Below the pieces are notes generated by a model that worked only from the letters and a program-made list of their open reading frames with translations, did no database searches and had not been told where the DNA came from. 64,000 bases of DNA from an uncultured Lachnospiraceae bacterium. Its GTDB lineage: Bacteria; Bacillota; Clostridia; Lachnospirales; Lachnospiraceae. The position numbers were made by a program, and so were the translations under genes. Location of the stretch: positions 1 through 64,000 of the forward strand of contig CANQHZ010000005.1 of NCBI GenBank assembly GCA_947623805.1. The letters are read 5' to 3'. Below are positions 1 to 9,414 of the stretch, piece by piece. Position 1 is the first letter of the stretch, and each line of letters opens with the position of its first letter.

Positions 1-35
1 TATATAGTCCTAAAACAATAGAAAGGCTGCAATAT

Positions 36-488
36 ATGATGAGAGAAAAGCTGGAAGAAGTTATTCGGGAAATGGAGATGTATGGGGAAAAGGCGAATGG
101 TGGGGCTGGGGAAAGGGAGCTTGCTGAATTTAATGAAAAAGTCGTAGAGGAATTGGGGATAAATCTGCCGGAGGAGTATATAAAGCTGTTGAGGGTTATT
201 AATGGCATAGAGTTTAATGGCTTTATTATATATGGCATTGATGAAGAACTGTTGGAGGAAGCGCCAAATCAAAGCATTAGTGGGCTAATTGAGCTTAATA
301 AAATCTGGTATGAAAATGAGTGGCAGAGGCAATATGTGTTTTTGGGCGAGAGTGGTATGAGCTGGTATGTATATGACTGTATTGATGAAAAGTATTATGA
401 ATTAGATAATCCTTCGGGGACGGTATGTGAGGAATTTTCTGATTTGGAATCTATGATAGAAAAAATGTTGACTGATGCGTTAATGTGA
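36..488 (+). CDS. SMI1/KNR4 (SUKH/YrhA-like) family protein
   Basis: ORF 150 aa; LPEEYIKLLRVINGIEFNGFIIYGI resembles the SUKH core. Confidence 0.65.
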   Translation: MMREKLEEVIREMEMYGEKANGGAGERELAEFNEKVVEELGINLPEEYIKLLRVINGIEFNGFIIYGIDEELLEEAPNQSISGLIELNKIWYENEWQRQYVFLGESGMSWYVYDCIDEKYYELDNPSGTVCEEFSDLESMIEKMLTDALM

Positions 489-513
489 TTATTGTAAGAG
501 TAGGAAGATAAAA

Positions 514-1692
514 ATGTACAAATCATTCTTAATAAAATATGCCGAAATAGGCATAAAGGGTAAAAACAGATATATTTTCGAGGACCGTCTCTGTGAGCAG
601 ATACGGTATGCGCTGAAGCTGTGCGACGGCGAATTTGAGGTGGCAAAGACGCAGGGCAGGATTTTTGTGAATGCGCTTACTGATTTTGACTTTGATGAAG
701 TGGTAGAAAATCTTAAAACTGTTTTTGGAATTTCCGCCATATGTCCTGTGGTGAAGCTGGAGGACGAGGGTTTTGACAAGCTTTGCGCGGACGTGATTGA
801 TTATATGGACAAGGTTTATTCTGATAAAAGCTTTACTTTCAAGGTAGATGCCCGCAGAGCCAGAAAGAATTATCCTAAGTGTTCAATGGAAATAAATTGT
901 GATATAGGGGAAGCAGTGTTAAACGCGTTTCCGCAGACGCGTGTTGACGTGCACAATCCTGATGTGATGCTGCATATAGAAATACGCGAGATGATTTATG
1001 TCTATTCAGTAGTGATAGATGGTCCTGGGGGACTTCCGATTGGCACGAACGGAAAGGGCATGCTTTTGCTTTCGGGCGGTATAGATTCTCCTGTGGCGGG
1101 GTATATGATTTCAAAGCGCGGGGTAAAAATTGACGCGGTATATTTTCACGCTCCGCCGTACACAAGCGACAGGGCAAAGCAGAAGGTGGTTGACTTGGCA
1201 AAGCTTGTGTCGCGTTACAGCGGACCTATCACGCTGCATGTAATAAATTTTACGGATATACAGCTTTACATTTACGAAAAATGTCCGCACGACGAGCTTA
1301 CGATAATAATGCGCCGCTACATGATGCGTATAGCGGAGCATATCGCAGCGCAGAGCGGGTGTCTGGGGCTTATCACGGGCGAGAGTATAGGGCAGGTGGC
1401 GTCGCAGACTATGCAGTCGCTTGCGGCGACAAACGAGGTGTGCACAATGCCTGTATACAGGCCGCTTATCGGCTTTGACAAGCAGGAGATAGTGGAGGTT
1501 TCGGAAAAAATTAATACATATGAGACATCTATCCTGCCTTATGAGGATTGCTGCACGATTTTTGTCGCAAAGCATCCTGTCACAAAGCCGAATTTAAACG
1601 TGATACGAAAGCACGAGACTAATCTTTCCGAGGGGATAGATGCTCTGGTGCAGACGGCGCTTGATACGGACGAGGTAATTGTGGTAGAGTGA
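514..1692 (+). CDS. thiI: tRNA 4-thiouridine sulfurtransferase ThiI
   Basis: THUMP-like N-terminus and LLLSGGIDSPVAGYMISKRG PP-loop; ITGESIGQVASQTMQSL motif. Confidence 0.95.
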   Translation: MYKSFLIKYAEIGIKGKNRYIFEDRLCEQIRYALKLCDGEFEVAKTQGRIFVNALTDFDFDEVVENLKTVFGISAICPVVKLEDEGFDKLCADVIDYMDKVYSDKSFTFKVDARRARKNYPKCSMEINCDIGEAVLNAFPQTRVDVHNPDVMLHIEIREMIYVYSVVIDGPGGLPIGTNGKGMLLLSGGIDSPVAGYMISKRGVKIDAVYFHAPPYTSDRAKQKVVDLAKLVSRYSGPITLHVINFTDIQLYIYEKCPHDELTIIMRRYMMRIAEHIAAQSGCLGLITGESIGQVASQTMQSLAATNEVCTMPVYRPLIGFDKQEIVEVSEKINTYETSILPYEDCCTIFVAKHPVTKPNLNVIRKHETNLSEGIDALVQTALDTDEVIVVE

Positions 1693-1920
1693 AAATGAAA
1701 AATTATTTAGGTTTTCTATAAGTATAAGAAAACGCGATAATTATATTTTTAATCTCAGGGTAAATTTCCCACAGTTCTGCTACGAAACAAACTAATGATG
1801 AGCGGAGAGAGTCTCGGACTGATACTCCGCAGTTCTGTTGTGTGGAGTTTCATTAAATGATTTAAGTGTCTGCAAGAGTGGACAGACAAGAAGCAAGTTG
1901 TAGCGAAGCAAAAAATAAAA

Positions 1921-1948
1921 CACGGGATACGATAAACAGTATCCCGTG
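1921..1948 (-). terminator. Rho-independent terminator for the minus-strand HPr-like gene
   Basis: Perfect stem cacgggatac/gtatcccgtg; on the minus strand followed by a T-rich tract. Confidence 0.75.
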
Positions 1949-1993
1949 AGTTTTGATTTTGTTTTCTAAATTGCTGAAATAAGTAATAAAGGA

Positions 1994-2224
1994 CTAGATT
2001 AAGTAAGGCTTTAATACGTCCATAATCTCGTCCGTGTTGCCCTCAGCATGAATGTTCAAATCAATGGGCTTAGATAAATCCAAGCTGAAGATACCCATAA
2101 TTGATTTCGCATCAATTACATATCTTCCTGAAACAAGGTCGAAATCATAATCGAACTTTGTAATATCGTTGACAAAAGATTTAACCTTGTCAATTGAGTT
2201 TAAAGAAATTTGAACAGTCTTCAT
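1994..2224 (-). CDS. HPr-like protein lacking His15 motif (Crh-like)
   Basis: MKTVQISLNSIDKVKSFVNDITKF...DAKSIMGIFSLDL; Ser46 region retained, GxHxRPA absent. Start chosen at the ATG following AAAGGAGG. Confidence 0.75.
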   Translation of the reverse strand: MKTVQISLNSIDKVKSFVNDITKFDYDFDLVSGRYVIDAKSIMGIFSLDLSKPIDLNIHAEGNTDEIMDVLKPYLI

Positions 2225-2260
2225 TCTGACTACCTCCTTTTTAATATACCTTCCTCCTTT

Positions 2261-2289
2261 ATAATAAAGGTAAACCGCGGAAAAGTCAA
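2261..2289 (-). promoter_or_regulatory. Sigma-A type promoter for the HPr-like gene
   Basis: Minus strand TTGACT-N17-TATTAT, about 40 nt upstream of the start codon. Confidence 0.7.
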
Positions 2290-2507
2290 CCAAAGATAAA
2301 AAACACTTCTAATGAAAAATGACGAAAAAAAACTAAAAATATGTACAAATTGACTTTATGAACAGCAAAAAATGTCAATTTGCCCAAAACGGCAGCTAAA
2401 CAGATGATTGCTTGTTTTATGCGTTCGGCTCAAAGGCTGGGCTGCTGGACAGAATATTGTGGACGATTGACGTAATCAATGCATTAATGCTAAGAGGATA
2501 ATGAGTT

Positions 2508-3809
2508 ATGAAAACAGTGGCATACCACAATTTAGGCTGCAAAGTAAACTCCTACGAAATGGACGCGATGCTTGAGGCGCTTAAGGCTAAAGGCTATAAA
2601 ATAGTTCCTTTTGAGGAAAAAGCGGACATTTACATAGTGAATACCTGCACAGTGACAAATATAGCCGACCGCAAAAGCAGGCAGATGCTCCACCGCGCGC
2701 GAAAGATGAATCCCAAAGCGGTAGTAGTGGCGGCAGGCTGCTATGTGCAGTCGGATAAGGCTGCGGCGGAGGCAGATGATGCTGTTGACCTTGTGATTGG
2801 CAACAATAAAAAGAAGGATTTAGTCAGCATACTGGAAAATTATATGGCGGGATTGGAAACTCAAACGGAAACGGTAATAGACATAAACCATACCGACGAG
2901 TACGAGGAAATGCAGCTTACAGGCACGCAGGAGCATACACGCGCTTATATAAAAATTCAGGACGGCTGCAATCAGTTCTGCACATATTGCATAATCCCTT
3001 ATGCCAGAGGACGCGTAAGGTGCCGCAGGCAGGAGGACATACTTGAAGAAATAAAAGGGCTTGCCCGAAAAGGCTATCAGGAGTTTGTGCTCACGGGAAT
3101 ACATATCAGCTCTTACGGGAGTGATAACCTTTTGGAGCTTATGCGGGCGATAGACGTAGTAGACGGCGTAAAGCGTATAAGGCTTGGCTCACTTGAACCG
3201 CGCATAGTCACGCCTGAATTTGCCAGAGCGCTTGTCGGGATAGAGCATATATGCCCGCACTTTCATCTTTCCATGCAGAGCGGCTGTGAGGAGGTGCTTA
3301 AGCGCATGAACCGACATTATACGCCGCAGCAGTTTATGGAGAGTGTGAAAATGCTGAGGGGCGTATTTGAGCATCCTGCGATTACCACAGACGTAATAGT
3401 TGGTTTTCCAGGAGAGACGGACACGGAATTTGAGGAAACGGCGCGCTTTGTGGAAACGGTCGGCTTTTATGAAATGCATATATTTAAATATTCCAAGCGG
3501 AAAGGCACGAAGGCGGCGGTTATGGAAAACCAGCTTTCCGAGGCGGAGAAGGCAAGGCGCAGCGATGTGCTGGAGGAGATAGAAAAGAGGGATTCGGAGA
3601 GATTTAGGAGGTATTATATTGGAAAGGCGGCGGATGTGCTTTTTGAGGAGGAAAAAGAGATAAACGGCGCGAAATACTGGGTGGGGCATACAAAAGAGTA
3701 TGTGAAAGCGGCAGTTTTGTCAGACGGAATTGGCAATCTTTCCAATAAGCTTATGACAGGCATGATTGTGTCACAGCTTGACAGAGAGACTATGTTGCTT
3801 TCGATATAG
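2508..3809 (+). CDS. mtaB: tRNA t6A37 methylthiotransferase MtaB
   Basis: LGCKVNSYEMDAM, radical SAM CNQFCTYCIIPYARG motif, TRAM-like C-terminus. Confidence 0.93.
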   Translation: MKTVAYHNLGCKVNSYEMDAMLEALKAKGYKIVPFEEKADIYIVNTCTVTNIADRKSRQMLHRARKMNPKAVVVAAGCYVQSDKAAAEADDAVDLVIGNNKKKDLVSILENYMAGLETQTETVIDINHTDEYEEMQLTGTQEHTRAYIKIQDGCNQFCTYCIIPYARGRVRCRRQEDILEEIKGLARKGYQEFVLTGIHISSYGSDNLLELMRAIDVVDGVKRIRLGSLEPRIVTPEFARALVGIEHICPHFHLSMQSGCEEVLKRMNRHYTPQQFMESVKMLRGVFEHPAITTDVIVGFPGETDTEFEETARFVETVGFYEMHIFKYSKRKGTKAAVMENQLSEAEKARRSDVLEEIEKRDSERFRRYYIGKAADVLFEEEKEINGAKYWVGHTKEYVKAAVLSDGIGNLSNKLMTGMIVSQLDRETMLLSI

Positions 3810-3949
3810 AATAATAATAAATAATTTATTGAATTTTCAAACAAATTAAGTTATTATATAGATAATAATGTGAATGACAGGCCGGCGTTGCGGCGGGCGG
3901 TAATATTTACAGTTTTGTGTTAAAAGGCAACGCAGAAAAGGGGAAAAGG

Positions 3950-4231
3950 ATGGCAGATTTATCACGTACACAATATATACAGCTTACACAGGAAAATCTC
4001 AAGGAGATAAGCTCAGTAAAGGACGTGCTTGCCTCCGTGTATGCTGCTCTTACGGAGAAAGGATATAATCCCGTAAACCAGATAGTGGGCTATATAATGT
4101 CGGGAGACCCTACCTATATAACAAGCCACAAGGGTGCAAGGGCTATGATTATGAAAGCGGAGCGTGACGAACTAGTAGAGGAGATGCTCAAATTTTATAT
4201 AAAAAACGAAGGCTGGAGGGAGCAGGATTGA
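3950..4231 (+). CDS. ireB: IreB family regulatory protein (DUF965)
   Basis: Supplied ORF starts at 3917, internal ATG preferred; [24 protein letters not shown] is characteristic. Confidence 0.9.
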   Translation: MADLSRTQYIQLTQENLKEISSVKDVLASVYAALTEKGYNPVNQIVGYIMSGDPTYITSHKGARAMIMKAERDELVEEMLKFYIKNEGWREQD

Positions 4232-4659
4232 GAAAAATGGGTCTTGACTTCGGCTCAAAAACAGTGGGTGTGGCAGTGAGTGACCCGCTTTTGATTACGG
4301 CGCAAGGGGTTGAGATAATACGACGCGAGCGCGAGGACAAGCTGCGCAGGACACTTGCGAGAATTGAGGAGCTTATCCTTGAATACGAGGTAGATGAGAT
4401 AATTCTTGGATATCCTAAGAATATGAATGATACGCTGGGCGAGCGTGTCGAGAAGACGCTTGCTTTTAAGGAGATGCTTGAGCGCAGGACAGGGCTCAAT
4501 GTGGAGCTTTGGGACGAGCGCCTGACAACAGTTGCGGCGGATAAAGCCATGATAGAGGCCGGTATGCGGCGTGAGGAGCGAAAAGAACACGTCGACAAAG
4601 TAGCGGCAGTTTTTATTTTGCAGGGATACCTTGATTTGTGCAGAAACAGGCAAAGCTAG
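4228..4659 (+). CDS. ruvX: Holliday junction resolvase RuvX/YqgF
   Basis: [18 protein letters not shown] and [14 protein letters not shown] motifs. Confidence 0.93.
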   Translation: MRKMGLDFGSKTVGVAVSDPLLITAQGVEIIRREREDKLRRTLARIEELILEYEVDEIILGYPKNMNDTLGERVEKTLAFKEMLERRTGLNVELWDERLTTVAADKAMIEAGMRREERKEHVDKVAAVFILQGYLDLCRNRQS

Positions 4660-4721
4660 GCTATGAATGAACATTTGTGATTTGACCAAAGTCAAAGTGA
4701 TGGGAGGCTGTCTGATTTATT

Positions 4722-4979
4722 ATGGAAAAAATTACCTTTATGCCCGACAATGGGAAAGCTGTAGAATTTTATGTATTGGAGCAGACAACTCTGGGCGGGG
4801 TTAATTATATCCTTGTAACGGATGCGCAAGAGGAGGAAAACGGCGAGGCTTATATTTTAAAGGCTGTTTCCGATGGGGAGAATGGTGAGCAGATTTACAG
4901 CATTGTTGAGGAGGACGATGAGCTTACGGCCGTATCGGGAGTTTTTGAAAGCATGCTTGATGACGTTGACCTTATTTAA
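4722..4979 (+). CDS. DUF1292 family protein (YrzB-like)
   Basis: 85 aa acidic protein located between ruvX and rnj; DUF1292-like composition and synteny. Confidence 0.75.
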   Translation: MEKITFMPDNGKAVEFYVLEQTTLGGVNYILVTDAQEEENGEAYILKAVSDGENGEQIYSIVEEDDELTAVSGVFESMLDDVDLI

Positions 4980-5001
4980 TAAAAATATAAGGAGGATTAT
5001 T

Positions 5002-6675
5002 TTGAAAAATAACAAACAACAAAATACTTCAAAGCTCAAGATTATACCGCTTGGAGGTCTTGAGCAGATTGGAATGAACATTACTGCCTTTGAGTACGAA
5101 GACAGTATTATTGTGGTGGATTGCGGTCTGAGCTTTCCGGCTGATGATATGCTTGGAGTAGACCTCGTCATACCCGATGTGACGTATCTCAAAAACAATC
5201 AGGATAAAGTAAAGGGATTTGTAATCACACACGGGCATGAGGACCACATCGGTGCGCTGCCGTATGTTCTGAAAGAGATGAACGTGCCGATTTACGCGAC
5301 AAAGCTCACAATGGGAATTATCGAGAACAAGCTCACGGAGCACAATCTCATACACAATGTCAGGAGAAAAGTCGTAAAATTCGGGCAGAATATCAATCTT
5401 GGCTGTTTCAGGATAGAATTTATCAAGACAAATCACAGCATAGTCGACGCGGCGGCACTTGCAATTTATTCGCCTGCAGGTATCGTAGTGCATACAGGCG
5501 ACTTTAAAGTGGACTATACACCTGTTTACGGCGATGCGATAGATTTGCAGCGTTTTGCTGAGCTTGGAAAAAAAGGCGTGCTCGCCCTTATGTGCGACAG
5601 TACCAATGCCGAACGTCCAGGTTTTACGCCGAGCGAAAAAAAACTAGGGCCGGTATTTGACGCGATATTTGAAGAACACAAAAAAACAAGAATTGTAATA
5701 GCGACGTTTGCATCAAACGTGGACAGAGTGCAGCAGATTATAAACACAGCATATAAATTCGGAAGAAAAGTGGTTGTCGAGGGCAGGAGCATGGTAAATA
5801 TCATAGAAACGGCCTCAAACCTCAATCGCATAAGCATACCCGACAACACTCTTATAGATATAGAAAGACTTAAAAATTATCCGAAAGATAAAACAGTCAT
5901 AATCACTACCGGCAGTCAGGGCGAAAGCATGGCGGCACTTAGCCGTATGGCAAACAATATGCACAAGAAAATCACAATCGGAAAGGGCGACACGGTCATC
6001 TTCTCGTCAAATCCAATTCCCGGCAATGAAAAAGCGGTCACAAAGATAATAAACGAGCTTTTCAAAAAAGGGGCGGATGTTATTTTTCAGGATACGCACG
6101 TTTCAGGCCACGCCTGCCAAGAGGAGATTAAGCTGATTTATACGCTCACGAAACCTAAATATTCCATTCCCGTACACGGCGAGTACAAGCATCTTATGGC
6201 ACAGGCAAAGCTCGCAATGGAGCTCGGCATTGATAAGGAAGATGTATTTATCCTGCAATCCGGCGATGTACTTGAACTTGACGAGGAAAGTGCAGAAATT
6301 ACGGGGAAAGTACCAGTAGGCACCGTACTCGTGGACGGCTTGGGCGTGGGTGACGTGGGAAATGTCGTCCTGCGTGACAGACAGCATCTTGCGGAAGACG
6401 GTATAATAATTGCCGTACTTTCTCTTGACGGTGTAAGTGGTGAACTGCTTGCAGGGCCGGATATCGTATCACGCGGCTTTGTCTACGTGAAAGAATCCGA
6501 CGAGCTTATGGAGGAGGCACGCAAGCTTATAGAAAAGGCAGTGCTGAGCTGCCTAAAGAAAAACGTCACCGACTGGGGCAAGATAAAGGGAACGATAAAA
6601 GACACCCTGAGCGACTTTGTGTGGAAAAAGACTAAGAGACGCCCGATGATTTTGCCTATAATAATGGAAATATAA
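5002..6675 (+). CDS. rnj: Ribonuclease J
   Basis: TTG start after ggagg; IIPLGGLEQIGMN and HGHEDHIGALPYVL metallo-beta-lactamase motif. Supplied ORF extends to 4873 by overlapping the previous CDS. Confidence 0.93.
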   Translation: MKNNKQQNTSKLKIIPLGGLEQIGMNITAFEYEDSIIVVDCGLSFPADDMLGVDLVIPDVTYLKNNQDKVKGFVITHGHEDHIGALPYVLKEMNVPIYATKLTMGIIENKLTEHNLIHNVRRKVVKFGQNINLGCFRIEFIKTNHSIVDAAALAIYSPAGIVVHTGDFKVDYTPVYGDAIDLQRFAELGKKGVLALMCDSTNAERPGFTPSEKKLGPVFDAIFEEHKKTRIVIATFASNVDRVQQIINTAYKFGRKVVVEGRSMVNIIETASNLNRISIPDNTLIDIERLKNYPKDKTVIITTGSQGESMAALSRMANNMHKKITIGKGDTVIFSSNPIPGNEKAVTKIINELFKKGADVIFQDTHVSGHACQEEIKLIYTLTKPKYSIPVHGEYKHLMAQAKLAMELGIDKEDVFILQSGDVLELDEESAEITGKVPVGTVLVDGLGVGDVGNVVLRDRQHLAEDGIIIAVLSLDGVSGELLAGPDIVSRGFVYVKESDELMEEARKLIEKAVLSCLKKNVTDWGKIKGTIKDTLSDFVWKKTKRRPMILPIIMEI

Positions 6676-6688
6676 GGTTGGTGGAAAA

Positions 6689-7069
6689 ATGGACACAAAG
6701 CAGTTGTTAGGCGCGATAGTCGCCACAATAGTAAAGATAGCCGTAGCGGCCGCTGTAATAATCATAGTATTCAGGCTTGCCATTGGCGCGTACAATTTCG
6801 GCTATAGCGTATTTGCCGATATTCCTGTTTCATCAGGCGAGGGAAGAACAGTCAGCGTAGTGGTTTCGGAAAATCAGGATGAGAAAGAACTTGCAAAAAC
6901 TCTGGAACAGAAAGGGCTTATAAAGGATGCGAATGTATTTTATGTATACTATCGCTTTTCCGATTACAAGGGAAAGCTAAAGGCAGGCACATATGAGCTC
7001 AGCACGGCTATGACAGCGGAGGAAATGCTTGCGGTGATGGGCGGAAGCAGTACGGAGGAAGAACAGTGA
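6689..7069 (+). CDS. Membrane protein with only an MltG/YceG-like N-terminal subdomain
   Basis: N-terminal TM plus KELAKTLEQKGLIKDANVFYVYYRFSDYKGKLKAGTYELSTAMTAEEML; no catalytic YceG domain. Confidence 0.7.
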   Translation: MDTKQLLGAIVATIVKIAVAAAVIIIVFRLAIGAYNFGYSVFADIPVSSGEGRTVSVVVSENQDEKELAKTLEQKGLIKDANVFYVYYRFSDYKGKLKAGTYELSTAMTAEEMLAVMGGSSTEEEQ

Positions 7070-7710
7070 CAGACGCGAGAATGCAGACATTTCTCCATTC
7101 ATTTGACAAGGAGCTGCCCACTTACCTTTGTGAGCTGGAAAAGTATGCAAAGAAGACAGGCGTACCTATAATACGCCCGCAGATGCAAAGCCTGCTCCGC
7201 TTTCTAATCACATGGAAAAAGCCGATGAACATACTTGAAGTAGGTACAGCGATAGGATTTTCGGCGCTGTTCATGAGCGAGTATGCCCCAAAGAACTGTC
7301 ACATCACCACCATAGAAAAGTATGAAAAACGCATACCGCTTGCCAAGGAGAACTTTTCAAAGGCGGGAAAGGCGGATGCTATCACTCTGATTGAGGGCGA
7401 TGCCGCTGACGTGCTTTTACGCCTCTCCACTAACGAGGGTTTTGACTTGATTTTTATGGATGCGGCAAAAGGACAGTATATACACTTTCTGGAGAGCATA
7501 ATACGCCTGCTTTCACCAAGCGGCATAATCGTCTCGGATAACATCCTGCAGGAGGGCGAGCTGCTGGAATCAAAATACGCCATAACCCGCCGTAACCGCA
7601 CAATCCACAACAGAATGCGCGAGTACATCTACGCCCTCACGCACGATGACCGCCTCGAGACGGTAATCCTCCCCATAGCAGACGGCATAACGCTCTCAGT
7701 GAGAAAATAA
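7066..7710 (+). CDS. trmR: O-methyltransferase, TrmR/YrrM-like (tRNA ho5U34 methylation)
   Basis: ILEVGTAIGFSALFMSEYAP SAM motif; synteny with Bacillus yrrM. Confidence 0.8.
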   Translation: MTDARMQTFLHSFDKELPTYLCELEKYAKKTGVPIIRPQMQSLLRFLITWKKPMNILEVGTAIGFSALFMSEYAPKNCHITTIEKYEKRIPLAKENFSKAGKADAITLIEGDAADVLLRLSTNEGFDLIFMDAAKGQYIHFLESIIRLLSPSGIIVSDNILQEGELLESKYAITRRNRTIHNRMREYIYALTHDDRLETVILPIADGITLSVRK

Positions 7711-7745
7711 CAAGAGATTAAAATAAAACAATAGAGGAGATTGAC

Positions 7746-9023
7746 GTGCAAAACACAGACAACACAAGCATAAAAAAACCTGAACTACTTGTACCCGCAA
7801 GCAGCCTTGAAGTGCTCAAAACCGCCGTAATATTCGGAGCAGATGCTGTCTATATTGGCGGCGAGGCGTTTGGTTTAAGAGCCAACGCCAAAAACTTTTC
7901 CATTGATGAGATGGCTCAGGGAATAGAATTTGCCCACAAACGCGGCGTAAAAGTATACGTGACAGCCAACATTTTGGCGCATAACTATGACCTCGACGGA
8001 GCGCGCGAATATTTTACAGAACTCAAAAAAATCAACCCCGACGCCCTCATAATATCAGATCCAGGAATGTTCATGATAGCAAAACAAGTCTGCCCCGAAA
8101 TAGAAATACACATTTCCACGCAGGCAAACAACACGAACTATCAGACATACCTTTTTTGGTGGCAGCAGGGCGCAAAGCGCGTAGTGTCGGCGCGTGAGCT
8201 CTCACTAGAGGAAATACGCGAAATAAGGGACAAAATACCGCCCCAAATGGAAATAGAAAGCTTCGTTCACGGCGCAATGTGCATATCGTATTCAGGTCGC
8301 TGTCTCATGTCAAATTATCTCACAGGCAGAGACGCAAACCAAGGCGAATGCGCCCACCCCTGCCGCTGGAAATACTCAGTAGTGGAGGAAACGCGCCCCA
8401 ACGAATACATGCCGGTTTACGAAAACGAGCGCGGCACATATATTTTTAACTCGAAAGATTTGTGCATGATAGAGCATATCCCCGAGCTTGTGGCGGCAGG
8501 CATAGACAGCTTTAAAATAGAGGGTAGAATGAAGACAGCACTCTATGTCGCATGTGTGGCAAGAACTTACAGGCGCGCGCTGGACGATTTCTTTGAAAGC
8601 AGAGATAAATACTATGAAAATATGGAGTGGTATCGTCAGGAAATAGCAAAATGCACCTACAGGCAGTTTACCACAGGCTTTTACTTCGGCCGCCCCGACG
8701 AAACATCGCAGATTTACGACAACAGCACGTATGTAAACGAATACACATATCTCGGCACAGTGGAAATGATAGACAAAAGAGGCTTTGCTAAATTCGAGCA
8801 GAGAAATAAATTCTCTGTAGGCGACACAATCGAGCTCATGAAACCAAACGGTGAAAACATCACAGCCCAAGTGCTTTCCATGTACAACGAAGACGGCGAA
8901 AGCGTTGAAAGTTGCCCGCACTCAAAGCAGATACTGTACGCGGAGCTGTCAGCCCAAGCCCAGCCCTATGACCTGATGCGCGTCAAAGCTAGGGAAAGCG
9001 GGATACAGTATACATGGGTGTGA
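7746..9023 (+). CDS. trhP: U32 family peptidase-like tRNA hydroxylation protein (TrhP/YrrO-like)
   Basis: ADAVYIGGEAFGLRANAKNF, HGAMCISYSGRCLMSNYLTGRDANQGECAHPCRW. Confidence 0.88.
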   Translation: MQNTDNTSIKKPELLVPASSLEVLKTAVIFGADAVYIGGEAFGLRANAKNFSIDEMAQGIEFAHKRGVKVYVTANILAHNYDLDGAREYFTELKKINPDALIISDPGMFMIAKQVCPEIEIHISTQANNTNYQTYLFWWQQGAKRVVSARELSLEEIREIRDKIPPQMEIESFVHGAMCISYSGRCLMSNYLTGRDANQGECAHPCRWKYSVVEETRPNEYMPVYENERGTYIFNSKDLCMIEHIPELVAAGIDSFKIEGRMKTALYVACVARTYRRALDDFFESRDKYYENMEWYRQEIAKCTYRQFTTGFYFGRPDETSQIYDNSTYVNEYTYLGTVEMIDKRGFAKFEQRNKFSVGDTIELMKPNGENITAQVLSMYNEDGESVESCPHSKQILYAELSAQAQPYDLMRVKARESGIQYTWV

Positions 9024-9029
9024 AAGAGC

Positions 9030-9075
9030 ATCAAAAAAGCAACCGCTCCGACCAAAGTTAGGTTGCTTTTTTGAT
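9030..9075 (+). terminator. Rho-independent terminator
   Basis: atcaaaaaagcaacc / ggttgcttttttgat perfect 15-nt inverted repeat. Confidence 0.85.
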
Positions 9076-9305
9076 TTAATCTCCCTAAAAAACGCACAAA
9101 CCGACACACTATAGTAGTCAAAAACCACAAAAACAAAGCCCTATTTCTGCTATAAATCTATGCAAAATGCAGAAAACCACTCAAATTTTATAAAATTTAC
9201 AAAAAACCATTGATTTTTTCACTCAGATATATTATCTTAGATTATAGCAAAAGCCAATCGCTGATTTGCTTTAAAAAATTTATAATTAGGTATCATGAAC
9301 AACGG

Positions 9306-9348
9306 TGTTCCAAAAAGAATATAATCTTTTTTTGGGACATTTTTTTTG
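9306..9348 (+). promoter_or_regulatory. Terminator-like hairpin in glnN 5' leader (candidate attenuator)
   Basis: tgttccaaaaaga / tctttttttgggaca followed by a T-run, ~70 nt before the glnN start codon. Confidence 0.5.
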
Positions 9349-9414
9349 TAAGCGCAAGCTATTATAACGCACAGAATGAGTGTTATGATACCATATTGAA
9401 AGAGAGGTAAAAAC

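Noticed and set aside
36-488. SUKH protein as part of a polymorphic toxin/immunity locus
   Set aside because: No toxin or repeat gene is visible in the window; upstream context is missing.
4873-5001. N-terminal extension of RNase J ORF
   Set aside because: Overlaps the DUF1292 gene out of frame; TTG at 5002 has a strong ggagg RBS and matches family length.
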